A DNA stretch of 64,000 bases from Brachionus koreanus. Lineage: Eukaryota > Rotifera > Eurotatoria > Ploima > Brachionidae. Positions 37,681 to 49,206 of this stretch are shown in pieces; the stretch's first letter is position 1, and each line of letters begins with the position of its first letter. The DNA is taken from contig PJRA01000508.1 of assembly GCA_016987375.1 (NCBI GenBank), forward strand, positions 1,010,592-1,074,591, read 5' to 3'. A program made the position numbers and the translations under genes. The notes beneath the pieces are model-generated. The model was not told the DNA's origin. It saw only the letters and a program-made list of their open reading frames with translations, and searched no databases.

Positions 37681-38229
37681 GCTTTTGAAGCTGTCAAGCC
37701 TGATAGTGCTGCTTCACCAGCTGAGATATCTCCTGCTGGGCTTACCGCAACAGCAACCGATAAGGCTACTTTTGTAGACCAACAATTAGCCAAATCAGAT
37801 CGACCAGCTCTTAATGCAGCTAAAGTTGTCATTGCAGGAGGTAGAGGCTTGCAAAATGGAGAGAACTTTAAGTTACTTTATGATTTGGCTGATACCATGA
37901 ATGCTGCTGTAGGTGCCTCAAGAGCAGCAGTTGACGCTGGATATGTACCAAATGATCTTCAAATTGGTCAAACCGGAAAAATTGTTGCACCAGAGCTTTA
38001 CATTGCAGTTGGTGTAAGTGGAGCAATTCAGCATTTAGCTGGTAATTTAAACAACTAAATAAATTATAGAAATTATCTTGAAAAATTATAAGGTATGAAA
38101 GACAGCAAAACAATAGCAGCAATAAACAAAGATCCTGAAGCTCCAATTTTTCAGGTTGCCGATCTAGGATTGGTTGGTGATTTATTTAAAGAAGTTCCTG
38201 AGATGACCAAAATGATGAAAAATAATTAA
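37171..38229 (+). CDS. ETFA: Electron transfer flavoprotein subunit alpha
   Basis: Two exons (37171-38041, 38093-38229) give 335 residues; human ETFA has 333. With ETFB it takes electrons from mitochondrial acyl-CoA and related dehydrogenases and passes them to ETF-QO. The N-terminus ([18 protein letters not shown]) is a mitochondrial presequence. The C-terminal FAD-binding domain is clear: [60 protein letters not shown] and [13 protein letters not shown]. The single 51 bp intron falls inside the AG-MKD junction. A truncated copy lies 3.8 kb upstream at 33377. Identity is certain. Confidence 0.97.
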
Positions 38230-38604
38230 CTTTAATAGATAAAAGAGCTAAAACAATTTATTTGTGATTAAATAAACATTAATTTCTATTTATAAAACTT
38301 TATTTTAAGATATCATGAACTATCAGTTTAATTAATTTATTTTCAAAATTGTCTTTTAATTAGATTAAATTAAAAAAAAACAAACAAATTAATTTATGAA
38401 ATGGAAAATAAACTCTTAAAATTGATATAAAAACAAAAAGATATTAGAAATTTTTCAAAAGATGCAATCTAAACAAAAAAACATTTTAAAATATGAAACC
38501 AATTGTCCGAAAGCATGTAATTAAAATCAAACTTGGATGATATTTACAAAAAACAATCAAGATAATGAAAAGCGAAATTCAATTAATTATATTCATTTTC
38601 ATTA

Positions 38605-38795
38605 GTTTTTGGTTAATTTTGGAATTTGCTCCAGATCCAAATTCAATTCACTTAAATTAGAACTTTTTTCGTTAGTTTTGTCATTTGGTCTAAAGTTTTC
38701 CCGGATGAATTCTTCCAGATCCAGATCCAAATTCAATTCACTTAAATTAGAACTTTTTTCGTTAGTTTTGTCATTTGGTCATCAGATCCAAATCC
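38605..38795 (-). pseudogene. Second relative of the acidic-tail ORF, 90 bp tandem repeat
   Basis: On the minus strand a 30-residue unit (PNDKTNEKSSNLSELNLDL plus DLEEFIRENFR) is followed by a second partial unit ending EQIPKLTKN and a stop. The DNA repeats are exact or nearly so at 38631-38690 and 38721-38780. Upstream of the first unit the frame is closed by stops, so a start or upstream exon is missing. The EFIRENF core matches EFVQENF at 36315 and EFIKDNF near 32480. Confidence 0.45.
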
Positions 38796-39778
38796 ATTTT
38801 ATATTTTTAATTGTTTTTTTTTAGCTGAGCCGAAAATTTTGTATAGTTTTTATATCTTGTTGATTTAAATCCTTGACTAAAATTTATGTTTTATTAATTC
38901 TATGCTTATATCCTAGAAAGAAGAGGCTCCAAGATTTTTATTGTTAGATTTTTTAAACGCTTATAGTTCTAGAATGTTAGTACCCTTCATAGTCTCTCGT
39001 CAAAATTCTTATTCTCGCTTAAGATGTCAAGCTTTATAAAATTAAAGCTTCTTTTAATTTATTTCAATCATTTATTGTTCGTTGTAAAATGATTTAATGT
39101 ATATTTTAATCAAGTATTTGTTAATGCTATCTTATGATTTAAAAAGTTTTTTACTCATTTTTTAATAATCTAAATCTCTTAAACAAAGTAAAAATCATTT
39201 TTTTACTTATTCACCCATAATAATCAGTTTGTAACTCTCTGCTCTAACAAACCATCGCACAGATCTTTTTAGCTCATTATTAATTTTTATTTGGACCGGT
39301 TATCCAATACTCATTTTAAAATTTCGAAGCAATTTATCATTCACTTTTTTGTAATTTTAATTTTAATTTTTTTTATTTTACAACAATTTTTTTTTTTTAA
39401 ATTTTTATTTTATTTTAATTTTGCTTTATTCAATTGTTCAAATAAATCTATAAACAATTAAAGAAAAATTCGAAATATAGAAATAGGTTAATAATTTTCC
39501 CAAAATAAATCAAACTATAAAATAAAGATTTCTGAATTTGGAAAATAATTTCTTCACGTAATAGCCATGAAACACTTAGATTATATTTGGAACAAGAATT
39601 GTATAAATCGTTTGGTTATATTCGTATCTAATGATTAAATTTTTAGCTTGCTTAATTAGGGAATTTCGCAATTTTAAAACAAAACCATCATTATAAATAG
39701 GCATAGTCATCAGAAATATATTTTTCAAATTCTATCACTAACTCAACGTAAAAACACAATCCAAAAATAGATAGAAAC
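38796..39778. other. Gene-free AT-rich stretch upstream of peroxidase 2
   Basis: No gene, RNA gene or repeat that I can support. Confidence 0.35.
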
Positions 39779-41957
39779 ATGATATTAAGAATACAAGTTT
39801 TACTTATAGCTTCGATCATTATAGATCATGTTATTGGCAATTATATGCCTGACAGTTACATTGAAAACGCTTTTATCCAAGCTGCTAGTCAATATAAGTC
39901 CCAGTACGCGCAAAGAGTGGATGATGAATCAATCAAAAAAGGGAGCATGTTGCGCAAAAAACGTCAAATTTCTAAAAAAGATGCTAGTTCTCTGCATCTT
40001 TCGGTTCTTAAATCAACACCCGAGTCACAAAAAATACACGAAAGTTTTAAAATTGCACTCAAGGCATCAAGCATGCTAAAACAAAATACAACGCTCAAAC
40101 AAACAACAATTAAGCTACGGGCACCACCAAAATTCTGTCCATTTGCTTTTGAACCTGGATGCAATGAACCTGAAAAATATCGCAAAATTGACGGATCTTG
40201 TAACAATCCAGGAAATTCACTTTTAGGCAAATCAACAACACCTTTTAAGCGTTTATTGAGAACAGCTTATGAAGATTCAATTCAGGAACCAAGAAGAAGG
40301 GGCGAAAACGGTGACTTTTTGCCTAATCCTAGAACAATAGCTTTGAAAATACATGATCCATTAGAAAATCCAACAAAAATAAGTCATTTCGGAGTAATTT
40401 TTGGACAATTTATTGATCATGATTTTGCTTTGTCAGCTTCAACTGGTTTTGGCTCGGGCCCAGTCAAATGCTTTTGTTTTTCAAACAGTGAAGATTGTGT
40501 GAATATACCAACTCCTCAAGATGATATTTTTAATGATCAACGATGTCAGGTTTTGACTCGTTCTGCTGCTTCATTTGATAAATTTGATTGTAGCTTAGGA
40601 GCCAGAGAACAACTTAATACAGTAACCCATTGGCTTGATCTTTCGCATCAATATGGAAGTGATGATTTTACTGCTAACAATCTGAGATCGTTTATAGATG
40701 GTAAATTAAGAACAATTAGAATAGGTGGAATGGAAGGTGAATTCATGCCTAATACGAAAACTGGCACCTGTGTAGATGAAACAAATGATGAACTTTGTTT
40801 TGAGGCTGGTGACTCAAGAACAAGCCAAAATTTAGCATTGGTGAGTATTCATACTATTTGGGTTCGTGAACACAATAGAGTAGCTTCAGCATTAAAAAAA
40901 TTAAATCCACAATGGTCTGACGAAGATTTATTTCAAGAAGCAAGAAGAATAGTCATTGCTGAATATCAAAATGTAATATATAAAGAATGGCTGCCTAATT
41001 TAATAGGCGAAGATTTCATGAATTTACATGATCTAAAATTGTCTAACAAGACATTTTTCATGGGCTACGATCCAGACACTAATCCACATTTGTCTGCTGA
41101 ATTTTCTACTGCCGCATTTAGATTTGGTCACACACTTGTTCGATCAACGTTGACCAAAACTGATAATGAATTAAAACCATTTTCAAATTTTACTTTAGGC
41201 GCAATAATGTTGAGACCGACTGAGGCGTATACTGCTGGTGGTTTGGATTCAATATGTCGTGGTTTATTAACTGATCCAGGAACTTCATTTGATCCTCACT
41301 TCACTGACGAGCTTCAAAACCATCTTTTTGAAACCGGTGCTTTCGATGTTCAAACAAGAAGATTTTCTCTATCTTCAATAAACATAATGAGAGGTAGAGA
41401 CCATGGATTACCACCTTATAATGATTTTAGAAAATTTGTTGGTCTAAATGTTGCAAATAATTTTGATGAATTAGAAGAAATTCCCGAAAATTTACGTGAA
41501 AAGCTAAAAAACGTTTACTCAAGTGTAAATGACATTGATGCATTTACCGGTGGTACATGTGAAAACTCACGTCCAGGTGCCATTCTTGGTCCAACTTTTG
41601 CTGGTAAATTTATTATATCATAGTTACTTGCAAATATGCTATATTGTTTAAAATAAAAAAGATATAGTAGCAAGGCAATTTAGAGATTTGAAATTTGGAG
41701 ACCGTTACTATTTTGAAAATGGAAACAATGATACCATTAGATTTAGTTTGAAGCAGTTGAATCAGATTAGGAGAGGAACAATGTCAAGAATTGTGTGTGA
41801 TAATTTAGATCTAAAATTTATTCAAAAGAATGCATTCTTGCCAGCAAGCGAAGAAAATCCCATTGTAAGCTGTGCCAGCTTAAAGAAAGTAAATTTAAAA
41901 AGATGGAAAGATGAACCATTGCCACAACGACGGTTTTTTAATAATTTCTTTTTTTAA
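39779..41957 (+). CDS. Secreted animal haem peroxidase 2
   Basis: Two exons (39779-41603, 41662-41957) give 706 residues. The hydrophobic N-terminus (MILRIQVLLIASIIIDHVIG) is a signal peptide. A dibasic site RKKRQ at about residue 60 looks like a proprotein-convertase cleavage site releasing the mature enzyme; peroxidase 1 lacks it. Catalytic signs: distal His in FGQFIDHDFALSA, HWLDLSHQYGSDD, HTIWVREHNRVAS and proximal His in STAAFRFGHTLVRS. The exon 2 acceptor was placed at AAAAAAG|ATATAG because it yields FADIVARQFRDLK, matching FACILAKQFRDLK of paralogue 1. The C-terminus ends in a Phe/Asn run. Substrate and tissue are unknown; a matrix or egg-covering role is a family-based guess. Confidence 0.93.
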
Positions 41958-42214
41958 GAAATAATTGTTAAATTAGGTATATTTATTAATCAATTAGTCT
42001 GAAATATAAAATTTTTTAAAAATAAAATAGAATTTTTTCATGAAAATACTTTATTTTTACAAAAATATAGTTTAATTTAAAATTCAAATATCGAATTAAA
42101 AAAAAAGAAAATATTATAATCATAAAAATAAAAGGCTACAATAGGTTTTCCTGTGAATTAGACACTAGGGTTTCATTTTGCTTGCTAAAACGGGTATACT
42201 ATAATCGTTTATTT

Positions 42215-42360
42215 CTTAATTGCCTTGAAAAACTCATCAATTTTCTTTTTAATGGCTTTCTTGGTGTCTACTAAAATTATTTCAGCCGGCAATCGATTCC
42301 AATTTCTGATCACCCTTTTGCATATAAACTTGACTCTTTGACTGATCTATGCTATACCCA
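42215..42360 (-). mobile_element. LINE 3' fragment
   Basis: The minus strand reads VKFICKRVIRNWNRLPAEII then LVDTKKAIKKKIDEFFKAI, the standard C-terminal tail of CR1/Jockey-like reverse transcriptases (FFTNRVVNxWNxLP...). Only this tail is present. Confidence 0.65.
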
Positions 42361-42474
42361 AAATCATATCAGCTTTGCCTGAAACATAGTTTACTTGTTA
42401 TTAAGTGGATTTAGAGTTGTTACGATCAAAATGGACAACTTTACATTTCTCGACATTAAGCTGAGCAGATTACT

Positions 42475-42560
42475 CTCGTGACCAATTACATGCAATGCAT
42501 AGTTCTCATAGGCGTAACCAAATATGGCCTAGAAAGCCGTAGTGCAGGGATTCACGATTG
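42475..42560 (+). repeat. GTAACCAAATATGG repeat, copy 2
   Basis: The stretch contains GCATAGTTCTCATAGGCGTA, ACCAAATATGGCCTAGAAAG and CCGTAG, matching 28975-29050. It lies between two LINE fossils of opposite orientation. Confidence 0.5.
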
Positions 42561-42829
42561 TGTGCTAGGAACGAAGCAAATTGCATAAAATTGATTATGA
42601 ATAGGAATTGATCAGGGAAAATAACCGAAATTGATTTTCAATATTTTGGGGCTTAACAAAATATTGATAATATTGATAATATTGCTAAATTTTAACATAC
42701 AAGATATTTAAATTTGCTGTTTCAAATTTTTTTTCCAATCAATCAATATTTCATTTATTTTCATTAATTTAAGCTATTTAAGAACCATCATTTTCCGGAT
42801 GAATAATTCACAACAAACAGATGTGCAGT

Positions 42830-43260
42830 CTAGGAATCTAGGTATCTGCCTCACAAGTGACTTTAAATGAAATCATCAAGCATCTCATTCATCTAATAAA
42901 GCAAAAGTTATTCTTGGTCAACTTAAACACTGATCAATTTAATTACAATTCTAGACAGTTGTATATAACTTTTTTAAGGCCCCATCTAAACCACGCTGTT
43001 GTAGCTTGGAACCGATATTCGAAAAAATACATAGAAATACTAGAAAATATACTACGACGTGCAACCAGATTTGTCCTATTAGGCATAACTTGGTCGACTG
43101 ACAAAATCCAGTACTCAAATGTAACATAAACAAAGATTTAGCAAACAACTTACCAACTGCGAGGTCCTTAAGCAGTTTCTAAAGCCAAATTGACAGAAAT
43201 TTTTGTGATGAATGGAAAAGATGTAAAAAAAAAGGACTTAAAACTTCAGAATTTATTGAC
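42830..43260 (+). mobile_element. LINE 3' fragment
   Basis: The plus strand reads LGICLTSDFK, then after a frame change LYITFLRPHLNHAVVAW and EILENILRRATR, the thumb-region block of non-LTR reverse transcriptases. It is frameshifted and truncated at both ends. Confidence 0.7.
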
Positions 43261-44399
43261 AATGGAAATTTTTTTTAATCATTTTTAATTTTTCTTTTAT
43301 TAATTAATAAATTCAATTACTGATTTTTTTTTAAATACGATTGTAAAATTTTATTAAAAGACTTCAAATAGGATTTAATTATAAAATTACAAATTAAATT
43401 AAATTAAATGACGGAACAAAAATTTTATTTCTAACTAAATCACTAACAAAATCAAAATAGTAAAAGTAGACTAGAATGAATAGTTACATAATGTTAATAA
43501 ACGTGTCAAAAATTGAAACATTTTTATTCAATCATTTTCTATTAAATCAAAAGGTGTCATTTTTTATGCTTTTGTAATATTAAATTTTCTTCACAATTTT
43601 AATATCCTTTATTAGTGTTCATATAAATAATCTTGAAAAAATTCTCAATAAATTTAAGTTTAAAAAAATAATCAATAAACTTTTTTTTGTGAATATTTGA
43701 CTTTAAGATTTTTCTTTTCTTTAAATCCTTTTCTTGTATTAACAATCAAGTCAATTGTTTAGTATTTACAGAAGTTTTTAATCTTCAAATGATAAATGAT
43801 AAATCATATGGATGAGAAATTGCCTATGTTTTTTTTTTTTAGATATTTCTCTTTTTTTTAAATAAATAACTAATTATTAAAAATTAAAGCATAAAATTTA
43901 AAACAAATTCTTCTTTTTTTAAATTATTTATTTAGCAAATAAAGTTATTGATTAATTTGAGAAAATTTTAATAAGAGAATGTATAGATTTTCAACAGCTA
44001 ATAAAAAAACTTATATTTCTATAGAAAAGTGACAATTTATTTGAAGTTGTTTCCTTTTTTAGATTTTCATTATTACTGTGCTGTGTTAGCTTAAGCTAAT
44101 TAATCAAAATAATTTAAACTTTAAAAAAATTTGCGTGCTGGCTTATTTCTACTTGAAATCTTAAATGATTAATGGATCAGTGAGCTTCTTCTTTTGCTTC
44201 TTGTAGTTATGACTACAAGCTCTCTGTGCTTTTTGAGTTGCTTTCAATTTCCCACCAAATAAATTTCCATTTTAGTCTATTTCCTAACATAAATCTTATA
44301 TGCATAAATACTGTTTTTATCGTTTTTTTTTTGTTAAAATCAGACTTAAATATTGGTTTAGTAAATTTTCTCTTAAGTTTTAAATAAATCAATGTAATA
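43261..44399. other. Gene-free AT-rich stretch
   Basis: I see no supported gene or repeat between the LINE fossil and the coiled-coil gene. Confidence 0.35.
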
Positions 44400-47300
44400 A
44401 TGTATGAGTATGAAAATCGGTTTATGTCTAGGTCAAATTCTATTAGTGAGACAAAAGAACCATTCGAGTTGGTTATTGACAAAAATTTGCGCTCAAGAGC
44501 CAAAAGGGTCCAAGATGATACCAGAGAAGAACTCGGAAAAGTTCTTCAACGTGTTGAAAATGTAAATTTTCATTTAAATCTCAAAAAAAAAATAACAAAT
44601 TTCAAAAAAGACTTTGCATGAGTATGAACGATCTGCCCATGAGCCTTTCGAAAAGATCAATGGCTCAAATATTGAATTCTTAGTCGATTTTGTAATAATA
44701 AAAATAAATCAAACAATTTTTTTTAACCTTTATTTTATTTTTCAAAAAGAATGAACTACAAGAACTGCTGAATGATAAAATAGCCAAATTCAAAGTTTTT
44801 TTAAGATTTTTATCTATAAATTAAATTTAAAAAAAAATTATTTAATTAAGTATAAACAGCGAATAACAGTTTTCATTGTGGGACAGTCTGAGGCAATTGA
44901 GAGAAAAAATTTTCTTTTGGAACAACTAAACCAAGTATACGACAGTGAATAACTGCCTAAATTTTTATTTATTTTTTTTTTATTTTAGTTTTTTAATGAT
45001 CAACAGCAAAATTTTGATCCAAAAGAACTCAACATAAGCGAATTTGATTTTGATTTAGAAGGAGTAAAAGATGACTTTGAAGATACTGTCGAGACTGCTA
45101 GGATAATGGGAAGCCGCCTAGATGAGCTAAACGAAAGTATCATTCAGTATCTAATTGCCAGCACTAGTCCAAAGCAAGCAAGGTATGATTCTTAGGCATA
45201 TTTTTAGCTTCAAAAGTTACCAACGAATAACCGATTTAAGGGCTTTAATTGAGCGAACTAGAAAAAAATTGGAAAAAGCACTTAAGGATGCCAAAGACGA
45301 AGTGTCGACATTGACTGAACGAGTGAATATTTCTCAAGCTGAAATAAATATTAGAGATGATAAGATCAAGGGACTGATAAAGCAGCTTGAAATAAAATCA
45401 AATGAATTGAAAAATATTTCTCGAAAAGCCAAAGTAAGTGAAAACGACTCAAAACAGGAGGTAAATATAGAAGAATTAGATGAAAAAAACAAAGAAATAA
45501 GTTTGTTACGTGTTAAATTGAAAAAATCCGAACAAGAAATCAAAGTTTTGAATCGAAAATTAGCCAAGTCTGGCATCGAAATTCACAACATGGCAGATGA
45601 ATTGAAAGATATTAGCGAAGAAGAAAAAGCGGATCAAAAAAAAGATGAATTAAGTGACCAAGCTAATGATTCGAGTCAACTTTTGAGTAATGATCAGAAT
45701 GAGAGTAGCAATGAATTTAAAATAAACGAATTTGAGATAAAAGAAATTGATGTTCTAAAATACAAATATGAGCAAGATATAACAAATTTGAAAAAGGAAT
45801 ATGAAACTCAAATTGACCAATTATTAAACAAGGTATTTGAAAAACAAAAAATAAATATTTTTTTATTTTTGGCTAGTATTTGTTTATCTAAAATTTTTGA
45901 ACATTAAAAAAAAAAAGATATTTTAAAATTTGATTTCAAGATACAACTCCACGAATTGAGAAATATTAAATATTTGATTGATAGAAATATTCTAAAGTGT
46001 TACCAAAAATGAAAGCTTTCTTTTTAAGAATTTGAACAAAATAATTTTTGAATTCAGGAGGTTTGTTGGATAATTTTAATGAATTTGAGGTTAAATAATT
46101 TATATCTGGGAATCAAAAAATTATTTCGAGAAATTTTAAATTAATAATTAAAATCTATTTCTAAAAGAAATATTTATTTATTTATTTGTTTTCTTAGCGA
46201 GCTAGAGCTCCTTCAGAATAAAGTAAAAATAAAAAAATAAAAATAAAGTAAATGAGCTAAAAAAAATGTAAAGAAAGTTTAGAAGACATAGGTTAGGAAA
46301 TATTTTTAGTAGGATTAACATTAATAATAGTTAGTATAGTATAAAATAGTGGTTTATTGCAACGCATAAATGCGTAAAATCTGACAACAGATTATGTGCA
46401 AAAAATATTATAACGGCTTTTGTCTATTTTTGCTTTAAAAATATGGCAAGATTGAGCTTCCACTGCATCAACTTCCAGCTTATTCGAGCCATTTACTACA
46501 CGGTTTGTGAAGAAATGGTATCGTTGGGCATAATTATTGATTATCACGTCTCATCTCATTCTCCTTTCGGTTAAATTCATTAGTATTAGAGCCTCTAGTC
46601 TATCGTTGTAGTTTAGATCTCTAAAACCAGAAATGGCACGAGTAGCACTTCGTTGAACTCTAGAATTCTCTTATCTTTCTCTAGATATGGGCACCATACT
46701 GGAATAGCATACTCTAAGTGCGAACCATGAATACCATGAAGAACTTGCCCAAGTATTCTGTCCCAAGTAAACATTAATAATAGTTTTATTCAAATATTTC
46801 TTATAAAATATTTAATTAGAATGAGACTCGTAATTTAACAAATATTTTTGAAAATTTATCATTGAAAAATTCGACTAAGGAGTCATCTGTAGTGGAACGT
46901 AAAGACGAGCTAGTGGACAATTATCTATGATGATTTATTTAATAACCTTATTGATTATTAATCAATGATTAACATTCCATTTTAAAAAAAAGAAGATGTT
47001 TAAAGACTTTATTTTAATAAAAAATCATTAAAGTTATTTATTATACTTAGAAAGTCAATTTTTTAGTCGTTTAAAAGTTAAAATTGAAATGTTAATTTTT
47101 TTCTTTTTTTTTAATTTTACTTAATTATTATTCTTTTTTTTTTTAAAAATTGACTTTCTATCATTGAAAAAAAACTATAGAAACTCTTTTTTTATTTTAT
47201 TAGCATTTATTTTTATATCACTATTTTTGAACTTCAAAATCTATTATAATCTTTTTAAGAACTTTTTACAGTTGGCTGTAAGGAAGGACTAAGTTCCATT

Positions 47301-48929
47301 CCAAACTGCCAGGGTTTATAACCCAAACTATATTTTTAATAATAATAATAATTTATTATACTTGAAATTTTTTCTACTTTCCTGGTTAAAAGACTAGTCT
47401 TAAAATCAGGATAAAATTAAAATAAGTCTTTTTATACATTAATTACATGTCATAAAAGTCATGTCATAATATTTCAATTTCAAAAATCAGTGTTCGTGAT
47501 TCCAATAATTCAAATCGATTTTGCCTATGTCGGACTTAGGTTTTTATTGTTTTGTACAAGAATCCTTCATTTTTCTTTATTTTTGAATATACAGAATTTG
47601 ATTGATTGACTAACAAATCAGTAGTAATAATTAGATACCGGTAAAAATAAGTGTCCTAATCAAACTAGCAATAGATGTAGTTTAATTGTAGTAGTAATTA
47701 CTGCGGTAAAGTGCTTTACACCTATATACCAGTGCTTAATTTTAAAATGACTTCTGCAAGTGTGTTCGGCAACATCAAAAAGCAACAGATTAATTTGACA
47801 ATTTAGTTAACTTTTAGAATTACTTGCCACATGTTACATGATTTACATGCCACATTGTTTTTAAAATATTTTAATTTTGACACAGCTAGAAAATATTATT
47901 TTTAAATTTTTTTTTTAAATTTCAAACAAAAGATTATTAATTTATAGATAATTATTTTTAATTCATTTCTTCCTTTTTTTTTAAACTCCGTAAGGCGGTT
48001 TTGTGAAATTTAGTACAATAGAACAGAACAAAAAGTTAAAAAGTCTTATAACTTTACTTTTAAAAGTCAAAAGCNNNNNNNNNNNNNNNNNNNNNNNNNN
48101 NNNNNNNNNNNNNNNNNNNNNNNNNNNNNNNNNNNNNNNNNNNNNNNNNNNNNNNNNNNNNNNNNNNNNNNTTTGCGCAACTAAGTATGTTGCAGTTTGT
48201 TGCGTTAACAGAACTAATTAAAAAAGTTATTAGCTTTTTTAGTATTAATTTTTGTTCAATTTTTCTATTTTGTATTAAATTTCACAAAACCCAGTAAGGC
48301 ATAATATTAAAATTATTAAAGTATAAGCAGTTTTTTTTAAAATCGTAAATTTCAAAAAATTTAAAGAGTTATAGCTTTTTTTTGTTTCTAAATTCCTCTA
48401 ATGATCGATCCAAAATAGTTCTATAAAATAAATTTTACTTCTTTTTTCTAAATTAACGAGAGCAAACTTTTCATTTAGTATTTTACTTATTATGTGTTTG
48501 TTCTGGAGATCATCGTAATAAATTTCAATTGTAAGCAATTAAATTTACAAAATTTATTAATGCAAAAAACTAAATTTAATAATTTAAGGAAAAGCAAATA
48601 ATTCTAAAATATCAATCTGATGTAAATGTAATTACAGAAATTTCGATTTAATTGTTTAAAATACTTAATTTTTTATTAATGGTTAAATAAAGCTTTTATG
48701 TACAAAAAAATTTGTTTACTTAAACAAAAACATTAACAAATTGCAAATAATTTAAACATTTTATTTTAAAAATATTTTTATTCATGAAAAAAATTATTTT
48801 CTAATTATATTCTTTTTAGATAAAAGAAACGGATGCAGAATTAACCAAGGTAAGCAAACAATAAAAAATATAATAATCAAATTTTTTTTTTAATTTAAGT
48901 TCAAAAAGAAAACCAAAGTAAGCTTTTGA
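44400..48929 (+). CDS. Coiled-coil protein of unknown function (8 exons)
   Basis: The model joins 44400-44561, 44611-44691, 44750-44794, 44860-44934, 44989-45182, 45241-45832, 48820-48849 and 48900-48929, 402 residues, all phases consistent. Residues after about 200 form a long heptad-rich coiled coil (RTRKKLEKALKDAKDEVSTL, then KSEQEIKVLNRKLAKSG). The N-terminal third has EPFELVIDKNLRSRAKRV and NGSNIEFLVDFNELQELL, which I do not recognise. The last two exons are tiny (IKETDAELTK and FKKKTKVSF) and are separated from the rest by a 3 kb intron holding a LINE, a dispersed repeat and an N gap. Another 3' end is possible, because exon sequence IQLHELRNIKYLIDRN at 45942 ends in a stop. Exon 4 may start at 44851 instead. 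Family unknown; ciliary or centrosomal proteins often look like this. Confidence 0.6.
46365..46775 (-). mobile_element. LINE 3' fossil in the coiled-coil gene's long intron
   Basis: The minus strand reads LEYAIPVWCPYLE, then VQRSATRAISGFRDLNYNDR and LEALILMNLTERRMR, then NYAQRYHFFTNRVVNGSNKL and IFKAKIDKS, a nearly complete CR1/L2-style reverse-transcriptase tail with a few stops and frameshifts. It is antisense to the host gene. Confidence 0.82.
47270..47356. repeat. GC-richer block ending in (AAT)n
   Basis: The block AGGAAGGACTAAGTTCCATT, CCAAACTGCCAGGG is followed by TTTATAACCC and an AAT run at about 47338-47352. It has the same layout as 7727-7853 and may be a retroelement 3' tail. No coding part is attached. 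Confidence 0.3.
48001..48310 (+). repeat. Dispersed repeat, copy 3, with assembly gap
   Basis: The flanks of the N run match copy 1 (1-47 and 200-345) and, inverted, copy 2 (27976-28205). The gap of 97 N (48075-48171) replaces what is about 153 bp in copy 1, so its size is not exact or this copy is shorter. The repeat's foldback nature may explain the gap. Confidence 0.6.
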
Positions 48930-49206
48930 ACAGTTTTATTTTTGCACATTTTTCAACATCAAAATTGCTGAAGCAAAATAATAAATTTTTCTTTTTTGAA
49001 AAGCTCTTGTGATTTGACGGCGACAATTTTTATGAATATAAAGTTACTATTAAATTTTGTTTTACTTTTCCGCTATTTCGTCAAGAAATTTAAATATTTA
49101 ACAACTTAAATTTATTCATTCAAATTAGTTTTAAATTATTTATTAGAAAAATTTTATTTTAAAAAGCTGCTTGTTTCCGTTATTAAATTCTAGCTTAAGT
49201 TATAAG

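Noticed and set aside
45190..45206. A 23 bp intron ending at 45205 instead of the 58 bp intron chosen
   Set aside because: Far below the normal intron size here; the 58 bp option keeps frame and fits the size range.
47630..47780. Possible regulatory block in a slightly GC-richer patch
   Set aside because: No recognisable motif, repeat or conserved structure beyond base composition.
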